Source: Pseudomonadota bacterium (GTDB lineage Bacteria; Myxococcota_A; Polyangia; Polyangiales; Polyangiaceae). From it: DNA of 11,020 bases. How positions within the stretch are numbered: the first letter of the stretch is position 1; every line of letters begins with the position of its first letter. The DNA lies in assembly GCA_023411445.1 (NCBI GenBank), contig JAEYOT010000685.1:1-11020 (forward strand). Reading direction: 5' to 3'. The notes under the pieces are model-generated. The model was not told the DNA's origin. It did no database searches and was given only the letters and a program-made list of their open reading frames with translations. This document shows, piece by piece, positions 1 through 6,277 of the stretch. The translations under genes were made by a program, and so were the position numbers.

Positions 1-286
1 ACTGCTGCCCGTTACGCGGCTCCGAACGCAGCACCGCGTCAGCAGCTGCGGGCGTCAGCGGAGCGTCTGCAGGTGCCTTGGCGACGACGTAGCGGAGCTT
101 CTGCTTCGGGTCGACGGCGCGATAGCCGTTGTCGAGTAGCTCGATCGAAAACTTCGACAGTGGACCGCTGTCGCCCCGCAGCTTGCGCGCTTCCTGCAGC
201 GCGGCCTGCCACTGCTTGGCCTCGACGCAATACTTCTCGTCGGAACTATTCTCGCCAACGCGAGAGACCTCAACGAACCATCGCAT
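1..286 (-). CDS. Conserved hypothetical protein, N-terminal part (runs off left edge)
   Basis: An uninterrupted minus-strand frame runs from an ATG at 286-284 to the window edge, giving 95 visible residues. It begins MRWFVEVSRVGEN and goes on through YCVEAKQWQAALQEARKLRG, then FSIELLDNGYRAVDPK. The alternation of short strands and helices suggests a compact alpha/beta cytoplasmic domain, and there is no signal peptide or membrane segment. Codons end mostly in G or C, as in the other genes here, while the two other minus frames over this stretch give low-complexity Arg/Ser/Ala peptides. I have a vague recollection of similar N-terminal modules in myxobacterial proteins that carry further domains, but I cannot name the family and assign no function. 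No clear Shine-Dalgarno precedes the ATG; an in-frame TTG lies directly upstream (289-287), so the start is not certain. The gene is divergent from the glycosyltransferase-like gene at 594. Confidence 0.75.
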   Translation of the reverse strand, partial: MRWFVEVSRVGENSSDEKYCVEAKQWQAALQEARKLRGDSGPLSKFSIELLDNGYRAVDPKQKLRYVVAKAPADAPLTPAAADAVLRSEPRNGQQ

Positions 287-349
287 CAAATTCAGGGTGC
301 CTGAGTGGCTGAGCGGCCCAGACGTGCCTCTTTCGAAAACATAGTCCCC

Positions 350-384
350 GCACGAGCGCGGACGCTAAGTAGAGCGCCTCGTGC
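350..384. repeat. Inverted repeat in divergent intergenic region
   Basis: GCACGAG at 350-356 pairs with CTCGTGC at 378-384. The pairing can be extended inward by CGC/GCG with one bulged base, leaving a loop of about 13 nt. There is no T tract, so it is not a typical terminator. Its place between two divergent genes would suit an operator or a 5' leader hairpin of the minus-strand gene. That role is inferred, and chance is a real possibility in such GC-rich DNA. Confidence 0.3.
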
Positions 385-489
385 GCGAGCCCGCAAGCAA
401 CAAAAGGACGAGCTTGATGCTGAACGGATGCGCGCCGCGCGCAGCCAGCGCGCCTGCCAAATACTAGGAAGCACAATGCCACTCGGGCA

Positions 490-514
490 TTTGCGACCAT
501 GGCTGCATGGCAAA
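490..514. repeat. Short inverted repeat / hairpin upstream of the first plus-strand gene
   Basis: CCATG (497-501) and CATGG (506-510) form a perfect 5-bp stem around a GCTG loop. Outer arms TTTG (490-493) and CAAA (511-514) can also pair across a 3-nt bulge. It lies about 80 nt before the GTG at 594. It could be a protein-binding palindrome or a leader hairpin, but no function can be shown from sequence. Confidence 0.25.
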
Positions 515-593
515 GCGCGCTTGGGGTTACTGGCCCGGCCGGCGGACCCGAGCTGGTGCGCGCGGCGCGCCGTAGTACAAGGGCCGCCGAAAC

Positions 594-2753
594 GTGACCG
601 ACACGCCTCTTGCTCACGCGCGACAGCGCCTCCGTGCGCTCACCCCTTGGGAGCCATCCCTCTATGTGCTTTGGGCGGGAGCGCTCACGCTGCTCTGCGC
701 TCTGCAGTTCTACTCGTCGCTCCGCCTTCAGACGACGTTCGCCGACATCTTCCGCGATCCGCAGGCGTTCGACGCCGCGAAGCAAGGCGCGCTCGGTCCG
801 TGGTCCGCGCCGCTCGACGACGTCTTCATCCACTTCGATTTCGCGCGGCAAGCGGCGCGCGGGCAACCGTTCGAGTGGACGCCGGGTAGCGGTTACTCGA
901 GCGGCGGCACCAGCTTGCTTTACCCGTTCGTGCTCGTGCCAGGGTTCTGGCTCGGGCTCAGCGGCTTGCGCTTGATGCAGTGGGCGGCCGTCGTCGCGTG
1001 CGTGTGCGTGTTCGGCATGCTGCTCGCGATGCGCCGACTGACGCGCCACCTCCCGGTGGCCACGAGCTACTTGTTCCCGCCCGTGCTGCTCAGCATCGGA
1101 GCGCTGAATTGGTCGCTGTGGAGCGGCATGGAAGTGGCGCTCTTCCTCGGGCTGTGGGGCCTCGCGATCGTCGCGTGGGACGACCTGCTGCTCGGCGCTG
1201 CCAGCGACCGGCCGCGCTACGAGCTGGCCGCGGCGCTGGGAGCCTGCGGCTTCTTGGTGTGCGCCACGCGCCCCGAGGGCATCGGAGCGCTGTTCGTGCT
1301 GACGGTGACGGCGCTGTGGGACTACCGCAAGCAGAAGCCGGTGGCCGTGCTGGCGATGGCCACGCTGGCCATGGCTCCAGCCGTCGCGCTCCTGGTAACG
1401 CATGGCCTAGCCAATCGCTTGTTGACGGGCGACTCAACGGCGGCGGGCGCGCTGGTCAAGCTGGAGATGCACCACCCTTACCTCACGCGTGCCGAGGTGA
1501 TCGCAGCGTGGTGGTTCCACTTCAAGTACCAGGTGCTTCGCGTCACTCAGTACCATTTTAGCGACGTTAGCGTCATCGGCTGGCTGGCGTGGCTGATCGC
1601 GGCGTACGCGCTGTGGGACGTGCGCACGCGACGGGGCGCGCTGGTGCTGTGGCTGTCGATGCTCACCTGGATCAGCATCGTGGCGCTCAACGGCCAAGTG
1701 CGTTGGCAGAACGAGCGCTACACCATGCCGGCGGTGGCGTGGCTCTTGTGCAGCGTCGCGCTCGGCTTGGGCGCAGGGCTCGCCCACGTCAGACGCCAGC
1801 ACGTGAAGACCTGGCTCCCGGCGGCAGCGCTGGTGGGCGCCGAGGCCGTGTTCGTGTGGCGGCAGCTGCCGCGTTACCGCGAGCAGCTGTGGTTCTTCGG
1901 TCGCGCCTCGCGCAACATCTACGATCAACACGTGCAGACCGGCCGCAAGTTGCGTGACGAGCTGCGCCCTCAACCGCGCCGCGTGCTCGTGGGTGACGCC
2001 GGCGCCATTCCTTACGTTGCGGATATCCCCGGCCTGGACATCATCGGCCTGGGCGGCTACCGCGGCATGCCGTTCGCGCGCGCCACCAGGCAGAGCGTCG
2101 CGGCCGGTATCGAGCTGATCGAGCGGCTGCGCAGCTCCGAGCGACCGGACATCCTGGCCATCTATCCGAGTTGGTGGGGGGATTTTCCGCTCTGGTTTGG
2201 CAAGCGTTTGGACGCAGTGCCGGTGCGCGGCAACGTGATCTGCGGCGGCGCCGCCAAGGTGCTCTACCGTCCGCGCTGGGAGTCGCTCAATCGCAGCGAG
2301 CTGCCGTTCGCCTTGAGGGCCGGAGAGCACCGCGTGGACGGCGTGGATATGGCAGACATCGTGAGCGAGCGCGCGCATGGCTATCGCCTCAGCAGCGGCC
2401 GCAACGCGCACGTGCAGATGAAGCTCTTGCCCCACCCCCAATTCCCGCGCGAGGACCTGTGGGACGCCGGCCGCATCGTCCCGGCTGGCGTCGCCGAGAG
2501 CTTCACGCTCTCCGGGCTGGATCCGGCACGACCCGTCACGTTGATCCTGCGCGCCGCGCCCACCGAGACCACGCGCCTGCGGCTCGAGGCCGACCCCGGC
2601 ATCGAGATGTGGGTCGAGCTGCCCAGCCGCGACGGTTGGGTCGAGGAGCGCGTGGAGCTGGGCCGGCTGGGCGTGACCACGTTGCCGGTTCGGCTCGAGA
2701 CGAAAGACAGAGAGCGCGTCCTGTTCCACGTCTGGGCCGTGCAGCCGGAGTAA
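594..2753 (+). CDS. Polytopic membrane protein, GT-C fold glycosyltransferase-like (GT39/AftB-like)
   Basis: This 719-residue inner-membrane protein probably transfers a sugar from a polyprenyl-phosphate donor on the outer face of the membrane; the activity is inferred from fold signatures. A first membrane segment covers about 23-43. The outer loop after it carries the acidic pair D75-D76 in LDDVFIHFDFARQAARG, followed by YSSGGTSLLYPFVL, the place and pattern of the catalytic loop in GT-C enzymes such as ArnT and AftB. Further family-like signatures are SGMEVALF (177-184), TRPEGI (225-230), RYTMPA (375-380) and GDAGAIPYVADIPGLDIIGL (467-486). Roughly 9-11 hydrophobic segments lie between 23 and 420. 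The region after about 560 is soluble and beta-rich, possibly a carbohydrate-binding-like sandwich. GTG at 594 is the first start after an in-frame stop at 573; only a weak AAGGG (579-583) precedes it. The next gene starts 3 nt after the stop, so the two are probably one operon. Acceptor and donor are unknown. Confidence 0.85.
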   Translation: MTDTPLAHARQRLRALTPWEPSLYVLWAGALTLLCALQFYSSLRLQTTFADIFRDPQAFDAAKQGALGPWSAPLDDVFIHFDFARQAARGQPFEWTPGSGYSSGGTSLLYPFVLVPGFWLGLSGLRLMQWAAVVACVCVFGMLLAMRRLTRHLPVATSYLFPPVLLSIGALNWSLWSGMEVALFLGLWGLAIVAWDDLLLGAASDRPRYELAAALGACGFLVCATRPEGIGALFVLTVTALWDYRKQKPVAVLAMATLAMAPAVALLVTHGLANRLLTGDSTAAGALVKLEMHHPYLTRAEVIAAWWFHFKYQVLRVTQYHFSDVSVIGWLAWLIAAYALWDVRTRRGALVLWLSMLTWISIVALNGQVRWQNERYTMPAVAWLLCSVALGLGAGLAHVRRQHVKTWLPAAALVGAEAVFVWRQLPRYREQLWFFGRASRNIYDQHVQTGRKLRDELRPQPRRVLVGDAGAIPYVADIPGLDIIGLGGYRGMPFARATRQSVAAGIELIERLRSSERPDILAIYPSWWGDFPLWFGKRLDAVPVRGNVICGGAAKVLYRPRWESLNRSELPFALRAGEHRVDGVDMADIVSERAHGYRLSSGRNAHVQMKLLPHPQFPREDLWDAGRIVPAGVAESFTLSGLDPARPVTLILRAAPTETTRLRLEADPGIEMWVELPSRDGWVEERVELGRLGVTTLPVRLETKDRERVLFHVWAVQPE

Positions 2754-2756
2754 CCG

Positions 2757-4610
2757 ATGCGCCGCGCGGTCTGGCTCACGCTGCTATGCGGGCTCGCGGC
2801 GCTGCTCTCCTACGGCTACGTGATCCACTACCTGCGCGGTGGACCGCGCATCATCGACGCGACCAGCTACTGGCTCTCGGCGCGCAGCTTGGCGACGTCT
2901 GGCTTCGGCTTCGAGGTCCCGGAGCCGTTCGCCTCCTTTCACGGCCGCTTCTTGCTCGCGACGCCGGGTCGCGAGGCGCTGGGCGTGATTTTCCCCCCGG
3001 GGTACCCGCTGCTGCTCAGCCTGGGCATGCTGCTGCACGCGCCGCTGCTCGTCGGTCCGGCGCTGGCGGCGGCGCTGGTGGCGGCCACGTTCTGGCTGGC
3101 GCTCGCGCTCGGCCAGAGCTCGAAGGTCGCGTGGACCGCCGCCGTGCTCTCGGTCGTGTGCGCCGCGCTCCGCTACCACACGGCCGACACGATGTCGCAC
3201 GGCCTGGCCACCGTGCTGGCCTGCGCTGGGTTGGCGAGCGCGCTGTGGCCCGGGCTGCGTGCAGGCCCGCTCTTGGCAGGCCTGTGCCTCGGCTGGCTGG
3301 CGGCGACGCGACCGGTGAGCGCGATGGTCAGCGCGCTCATGATTTGCTGGGCGCTACGCGGCCGCAGCAAGCGCGCCTGGTTGCTCGCTCTGCTCGGCAT
3401 CCTGCCCGGCGTCGCTCTGCACCTGCTCCAGCAGCACGCGCTCACGGGCAGCGCGCTAGGCTCGACGCAGCTAGCCTACTACGCGAGCTCCGACGCGCCC
3501 GTCGGCTGCTTTCGCTACGGCTTCGGCGCGAACGTGGGCTGCCGCTTCGAGCACGGCGATTACATCGCACACTTCATGCCGGACGGTTACGGCGCGGGGC
3601 CGGCGCTGCGCAAGCTGGGCGTGCAGCTCGGGCTGTTCACGGTCGACGCCACCAACGCGGCGCCGCTCACGCTGCTCGCCGGCTATGCGCTGCTCAAACA
3701 CCGGCGCACGCCGCTCGGGCTCGCCGGCGCCGCCATCGCGCTGCAAGCCCTGGCGTACGTCCCTTTCTACTTCGACGGCAACTACCCGGGCGGAGGCGCG
3801 CGCTTCTTGTGCGAAGCCATCCCGCTGTGCCAAGTGCTGGTAGCACGGGCGCTGGTCGATGTGCGCGCCGAGCGTTGGGCGGTGCCGCTCGCGCTCGCCG
3901 GCTTCGCGCTGCACGCTCGCTACGGCCACGAGCAGCTGCGAGACCGCGAAGGCGGCCGCCCCATGTTCGAGCCCGATGTGATGCGTCGCGCGGGCGTGAC
4001 CAGCGGGCTCGTGTTCGTCGACACCGATCACGGCTTCAACCTCGGGCACGTGCCAGGCGCTCGGGATCCCCGCGCGGAGCTGGTCGTCGCGCGCTGGCGC
4101 GGAGACGCTCACGACCGGGCTCTGTTCGAAGCCTTCGGCCAGCCGCGCAGCTACCGTTACGCCTACGACGCCTCTGGCCGCGAGCCTCCGCGTGTTTGGC
4201 CCGTCGAGCCGGCCGTCCGTGCCCGCTTCGAGTCCGAAGCAGTTTGGCCGGCCGACGTGCAGCGAGGCAGCGCCTACCCCATCCACTACCCCTGCGCATC
4301 GGCCGGTCGGGCCCTCCGCCTCGTCACGGGTACCCGGCTGCGGGTGAACGTGCCGGGCGGCGTGGAGGCGACGACCCTGGAGGTGGGCTGGGTTAACACC
4401 GCTCGGACACCCGGCCAGCTGCTCATTGCTTGGCCGGAGGGCAGCGAGCGGGTCGTCGTCCAGCCCGGCTGCACCGAGCTGACCCTGCTGCGGCCATCCG
4501 CGACGGCAAAAGGGAGCCAGTCGCAGCTGCCCAAAGGGTCTCCCTGGCTGGAGCTCGAGGCCGGCCAGGGCGCGCTGGACTTCGTCGGCCGCCCGGCGGC
4601 GGTGCCGTAA
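2757..4610 (+). CDS. Second GT-C-like polytopic membrane glycosyltransferase
   Basis: The 617-residue protein starts with a membrane segment (about 5-25). Its first outer loop reads IDATSYWLSARSLATSGFGF (32-51), with D34 in the position where GT39-like enzymes place a catalytic acidic residue. It is followed by FPPGYPLLLSLGMLL (79-93), also typical of these enzymes. Later signatures are ATRPVSAM (183-190) and GGGARFLCEAIPL near 347-359, resembling the GARxxxEALP motif of related membrane glycosyltransferases. Hydrophobic segments continue to about residue 390; the rest (about 390-617) is soluble and likely periplasmic, with a beta-rich end. The ATG lies 3 nt after the upstream stop, so translation is probably coupled and the two proteins may act on the same glycan, perhaps in surface polysaccharide or lipid modification. 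It is not an obvious close copy of its neighbour. Assignment to a membrane glycosyltransferase-like family is fairly sure; substrate and activity are not. Confidence 0.82.
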   Translation: MRRAVWLTLLCGLAALLSYGYVIHYLRGGPRIIDATSYWLSARSLATSGFGFEVPEPFASFHGRFLLATPGREALGVIFPPGYPLLLSLGMLLHAPLLVGPALAAALVAATFWLALALGQSSKVAWTAAVLSVVCAALRYHTADTMSHGLATVLACAGLASALWPGLRAGPLLAGLCLGWLAATRPVSAMVSALMICWALRGRSKRAWLLALLGILPGVALHLLQQHALTGSALGSTQLAYYASSDAPVGCFRYGFGANVGCRFEHGDYIAHFMPDGYGAGPALRKLGVQLGLFTVDATNAAPLTLLAGYALLKHRRTPLGLAGAAIALQALAYVPFYFDGNYPGGGARFLCEAIPLCQVLVARALVDVRAERWAVPLALAGFALHARYGHEQLRDREGGRPMFEPDVMRRAGVTSGLVFVDTDHGFNLGHVPGARDPRAELVVARWRGDAHDRALFEAFGQPRSYRYAYDASGREPPRVWPVEPAVRARFESEAVWPADVQRGSAYPIHYPCASAGRALRLVTGTRLRVNVPGGVEATTLEVGWVNTARTPGQLLIAWPEGSERVVVQPGCTELTLLRPSATAKGSQSQLPKGSPWLELEAGQGALDFVGRPAAVP

Positions 4611-4614
4611 CCCG

Positions 4615-4643
4615 TTGACAATCCAGACTTTAGGGGGGAGCAT
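4615..4643 (+). promoter_or_regulatory. Candidate sigma-70-type promoter for the IHF/HU-like gene
   Basis: A perfect TTGACA (-35) is at 4615-4620, only 4 nt after the stop of the preceding gene. With a 17-nt spacer the -10 would be GAGCAT (4638-4643), a 3 of 6 match. A start point near 4650 would give a leader of about 40 nt before the ATG at 4692. The perfect -35 in GC-rich DNA is the main argument; the weak -10 keeps confidence moderate. Confidence 0.45.
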
Positions 4644-4691
4644 CAATGTCTAGTTAGCGTTGGTTCACCGGCTGAGGGAGGCGACCCGCGA

Positions 4692-5039
4692 ATGACGAAG
4701 AGCGAGCTCATCGAAGCCATCGCAGCCCGCGGAGAGCTCACCAAGGCTCGCGCTGAGATGGTCGTCAACTGCGTGTTCGACGCGATGACCGAAGCGTTGC
4801 AACGTGGCGAAGGAATTGAGATTCGCGGCTACGGCAGCTTCACCGTCCGGCCTTACAAGCCGTACGCGGGACGAAATCCGAGGACGGGGCAACCCGTGCC
4901 GGTGCCGGCCAAGCGCCTACCCTTCTTCAAGGTCGGCAAAGAGCTGAAAGAGCTCGTGAACGACAGCCGTCACATCCCGATCTCGGGGGGTGATGAAGGC
5001 GATGAAGACGACGATGATGAAGATGACGGCGAAGCGTGA
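4692..5039 (+). CDS. IHF-beta/HU-family DNA-bending protein with acidic C-terminal tail
   Basis: This 115-residue protein binds and bends DNA as a dimer and shapes the nucleoid. Residues 1-92 are a full HU/IHF domain: MTKSELIEAIA at the N-terminus, GIEIRGYGSF (41-50), the DNA-contacting beta arm with RNPRTG (61-66), and PFFKVGKELKELVN (77-90). MTKSELIE, EIRGYGSF and FKVGKEL are closer to IHF-beta than to HU. Residues 99-115 are a tail that, apart from Gly and the final Ala, is almost entirely Asp and Glu; most HU and IHF proteins end near residue 90-95. Such a tail could weaken or regulate DNA binding or contact basic proteins (inference). The ATG is preceded by GAGGGAGG (4674-4681) with a 10-nt gap. 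The stop overlaps the GTG of the next gene (GTGA, 5036-5039), so translation is probably coupled. Confidence 0.93.
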   Translation: MTKSELIEAIAARGELTKARAEMVVNCVFDAMTEALQRGEGIEIRGYGSFTVRPYKPYAGRNPRTGQPVPVPAKRLPFFKVGKELKELVNDSRHIPISGGDEGDEDDDDEDDGEA

Positions 5040-6115
5040 AGCGTCGCTCGCTCGCCGTTAGCCCAGCTTCGAGTCTCGTTGGACGGCGCGCCGCGCTAGT
5101 CGGAATGCTTTCGCTGGCTTGCGCGCCGGCGCCGGTCGCACCCGTTCGCTCCGAGCCGCCGCCCACGCCGCGTTACAGCGGGCGCCTGGAGGACTACGTG
5201 CCCGCAGCGGGCCTGCGCTGGCTGATCCGCGGCTCGCCGGCGAAGCTGGCGGAAAGCCAAAGCTTTCGCCCAGCGCTCGACGTGCTGGTCTCGCAGGAGC
5301 GCTGGCGCGCCGTCGCTCAAACCTCCGGCTTCGAGCTGGAGAGTCTACCCCGCGCAGTGATAGCCGGCTTCGACTTCGGCACGCTGTACTTGCTGGAGCT
5401 GCCAGGCCCGACGGCAGAGCGAGCGCGCGAGCGCTTCGCCGCACGTCAGATCCACGACGTGACTCGGCGCACGCCCGATCCCAACGTGACGGTGCTCACG
5501 GGCTTGAGCGAGGGCAAGCCGATCGGTCTCGTGACGATCGATGAACGGGTGCTGGCCTACGCAGTCGGGGATCCCACGCTGTGGCGTGTGGTGGAGGCGT
5601 ACGCGCGCGGCAAGCTCAAGGCCAAGACCGCGTTTCAGGGTGCGGCCCTAAAAGGACAAGATGCCACGACGGACGCTGCGCCGATCGCGGCGCATGTTCC
5701 GGGGCCGTTCAGTGAGCGCTGGCAAGACGCAGCGGGTGGCCTGCTCTCCGTCGCGACGTCGCTCTCCGCCAAGCTGAGCCCGAACGGCCCGGGACAAGCG
5801 ACGCTGGAGCTCGCGCTAGACGGCGATTTCACCGGAGCGAACGCGGCAGAACGACTGCACGCCGCCTACATGTCAGTCGCGGCGAGCTCGACCGGCACGC
5901 TGCTTGGGCTCGGTTCAGCGCTCGACGCGCGCGCGATAGCAAACGAGACAAACGATCACATTACGTTGCTCGTTCCGCTCAAACTCATTGAGATCGCCAA
6001 GGGTGCTAGAGCCGCAACTAGCGCTGATCTCGATGAAATATTTCGACTTTCACCAATACCCTCATCAACTCCCAATCAGCCACTCACACCTACCTCGGCC
6101 CCTGAGTCTCGCTAG
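5036..6115 (+). CDS. Predicted lipoprotein of unknown function
   Basis: The 359-residue protein has an export signal: basic KRR at 2-4, a second arginine pair at 17-18 in GRRAAL, then the hydrophobic stretch ALVGMLSLA ending before Cys29. LSLAC is an imperfect lipobox (Ser at -3), so lipidation is likely but not certain, and the arginine pair leaves Tat export possible. After the signal comes a Pro-rich linker (30-44), then a mixed alpha/beta domain to about 330 with no motif I recognise. The last 25-30 residues are Ser/Thr/Pro-rich. GTG at 5036 overlaps the stop of the IHF-like gene by 4 nt; the next in-frame ATG (5105) would remove most of the signal peptide, so the GTG is preferred. By hand count only about 26 of the last 62 codons end in G or C, far below the rest of the gene. 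Function is unknown. Confidence 0.8.
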   Translation: MKRRSLAVSPASSLVGRRAALVGMLSLACAPAPVAPVRSEPPPTPRYSGRLEDYVPAAGLRWLIRGSPAKLAESQSFRPALDVLVSQERWRAVAQTSGFELESLPRAVIAGFDFGTLYLLELPGPTAERARERFAARQIHDVTRRTPDPNVTVLTGLSEGKPIGLVTIDERVLAYAVGDPTLWRVVEAYARGKLKAKTAFQGAALKGQDATTDAAPIAAHVPGPFSERWQDAAGGLLSVATSLSAKLSPNGPGQATLELALDGDFTGANAAERLHAAYMSVAASSTGTLLGLGSALDARAIANETNDHITLLVPLKLIEIAKGARAATSADLDEIFRLSPIPSSTPNQPLTPTSAPESR

Positions 6116-6165
6116 AAATTGCAGCGATTTCAGTGATCTATGAGATACGTGCGAGATGGATTCGA

Positions 6166-6195
6166 TTGACCGAGCAGCACCACTGATGTTACGAC
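6166..6195 (+). promoter_or_regulatory. Candidate promoter upstream of the CarD-type gene
   Basis: TTGACC (6166-6171, 5 of 6 match to the -35 consensus) and TACGAC (6190-6195, 3 of 6 match to the -10) are separated by 18 nt. It lies in the 160-nt gap between the lipoprotein stop and the CarD-type gene. Transcription would begin near 6202, leaving a leader of about 75 nt to the ATG at 6278 or about 160 nt to the TTG at 6365. The match is suggestive only. Confidence 0.35.
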
Positions 6196-6264
6196 CTCGC
6201 CCGTGCTGCACTGCGGCGAGCGGGATGAACGAACGGCAGCCGGCGCTTGAAATGTGCGAGGGCG

Positions 6265-6270
6265 AGGTGA
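6265..6270 (+). promoter_or_regulatory. Ribosome binding site for ATG 6278 of the CarD-type gene
   Basis: AGGTGA lies 7 nt before the ATG at 6278 and argues against the GTG at 6254, which would place this site inside the coding region. It is a moderate match to the anti-SD complement. Confidence 0.45.
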
Positions 6271-6277
6271 CTTCGTG

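Larger units (their letters stand above)
287..593. other. Divergent intergenic region, 307 bp, no gene seen
   Basis: This stretch separates the minus-strand gene starting at 286 from the plus-strand gene starting at 594, so it should hold both promoters. The overlapping plus and minus frames here translate to Arg/Ala-rich low-complexity peptides and are read as high-GC shadows. A stop codon (TAG, 573-575) lies in the frame of the downstream gene. Two inverted repeats are visible (350-384 and 490-514). I found no convincing sigma-70-type promoter in either direction; the best minus-strand match, TTGCGG with TCTACT 17 nt later just beyond the first inverted repeat, is weak. A short stretch near 296-318 resembles a tRNA D-arm but no tRNA can be folded. 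Confidence 0.6.

Noticed and set aside
296..345. tRNA-Ser-like stretch (GGTGCCTGAGTGGCTGAG followed later by TTCGAAAAC)
   Set aside because: It recalls a class II tRNA D-arm and a CGA anticodon loop, but the distance between them is about 8 nt too long, no anticodon stem pairs, no acceptor stem forms, and no T-arm (GGTTCGA-like) is present downstream. At most it is a remnant; chance is likelier.
305..889. Plus-strand open frame over the divergent intergenic region
   Set aside because: The product is Arg/Ala/Ser low-complexity sequence, overlaps the supported gene at 594 in another frame, and has no clear ribosome binding site.
1434..2729. Minus-strand open frame of 431 codons, and similar ones at 270-1403, 3471-4646 and 7067-7984
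   Set aside because: They lie antisense to real genes, have His/Arg/Gln/Ala-rich composition without motifs, and arise from the strong G/C bias at third codon positions.
2171..4396. Long plus-strand open frame of 741 codons across both glycosyltransferase-like genes
   Set aside because: Its product is Arg/Ala/Gly-rich with no domain and it crosses the boundary of two well-supported membrane proteins in another frame. It is a typical shadow in high-GC DNA.
4646..4657. Four-codon mini-ORF (ATG TCT AGT TAG) in the leader of the IHF-like gene
   Set aside because: It has no good ribosome binding site at proper spacing and would start before or at the predicted transcription start, so a leader peptide is not supported.
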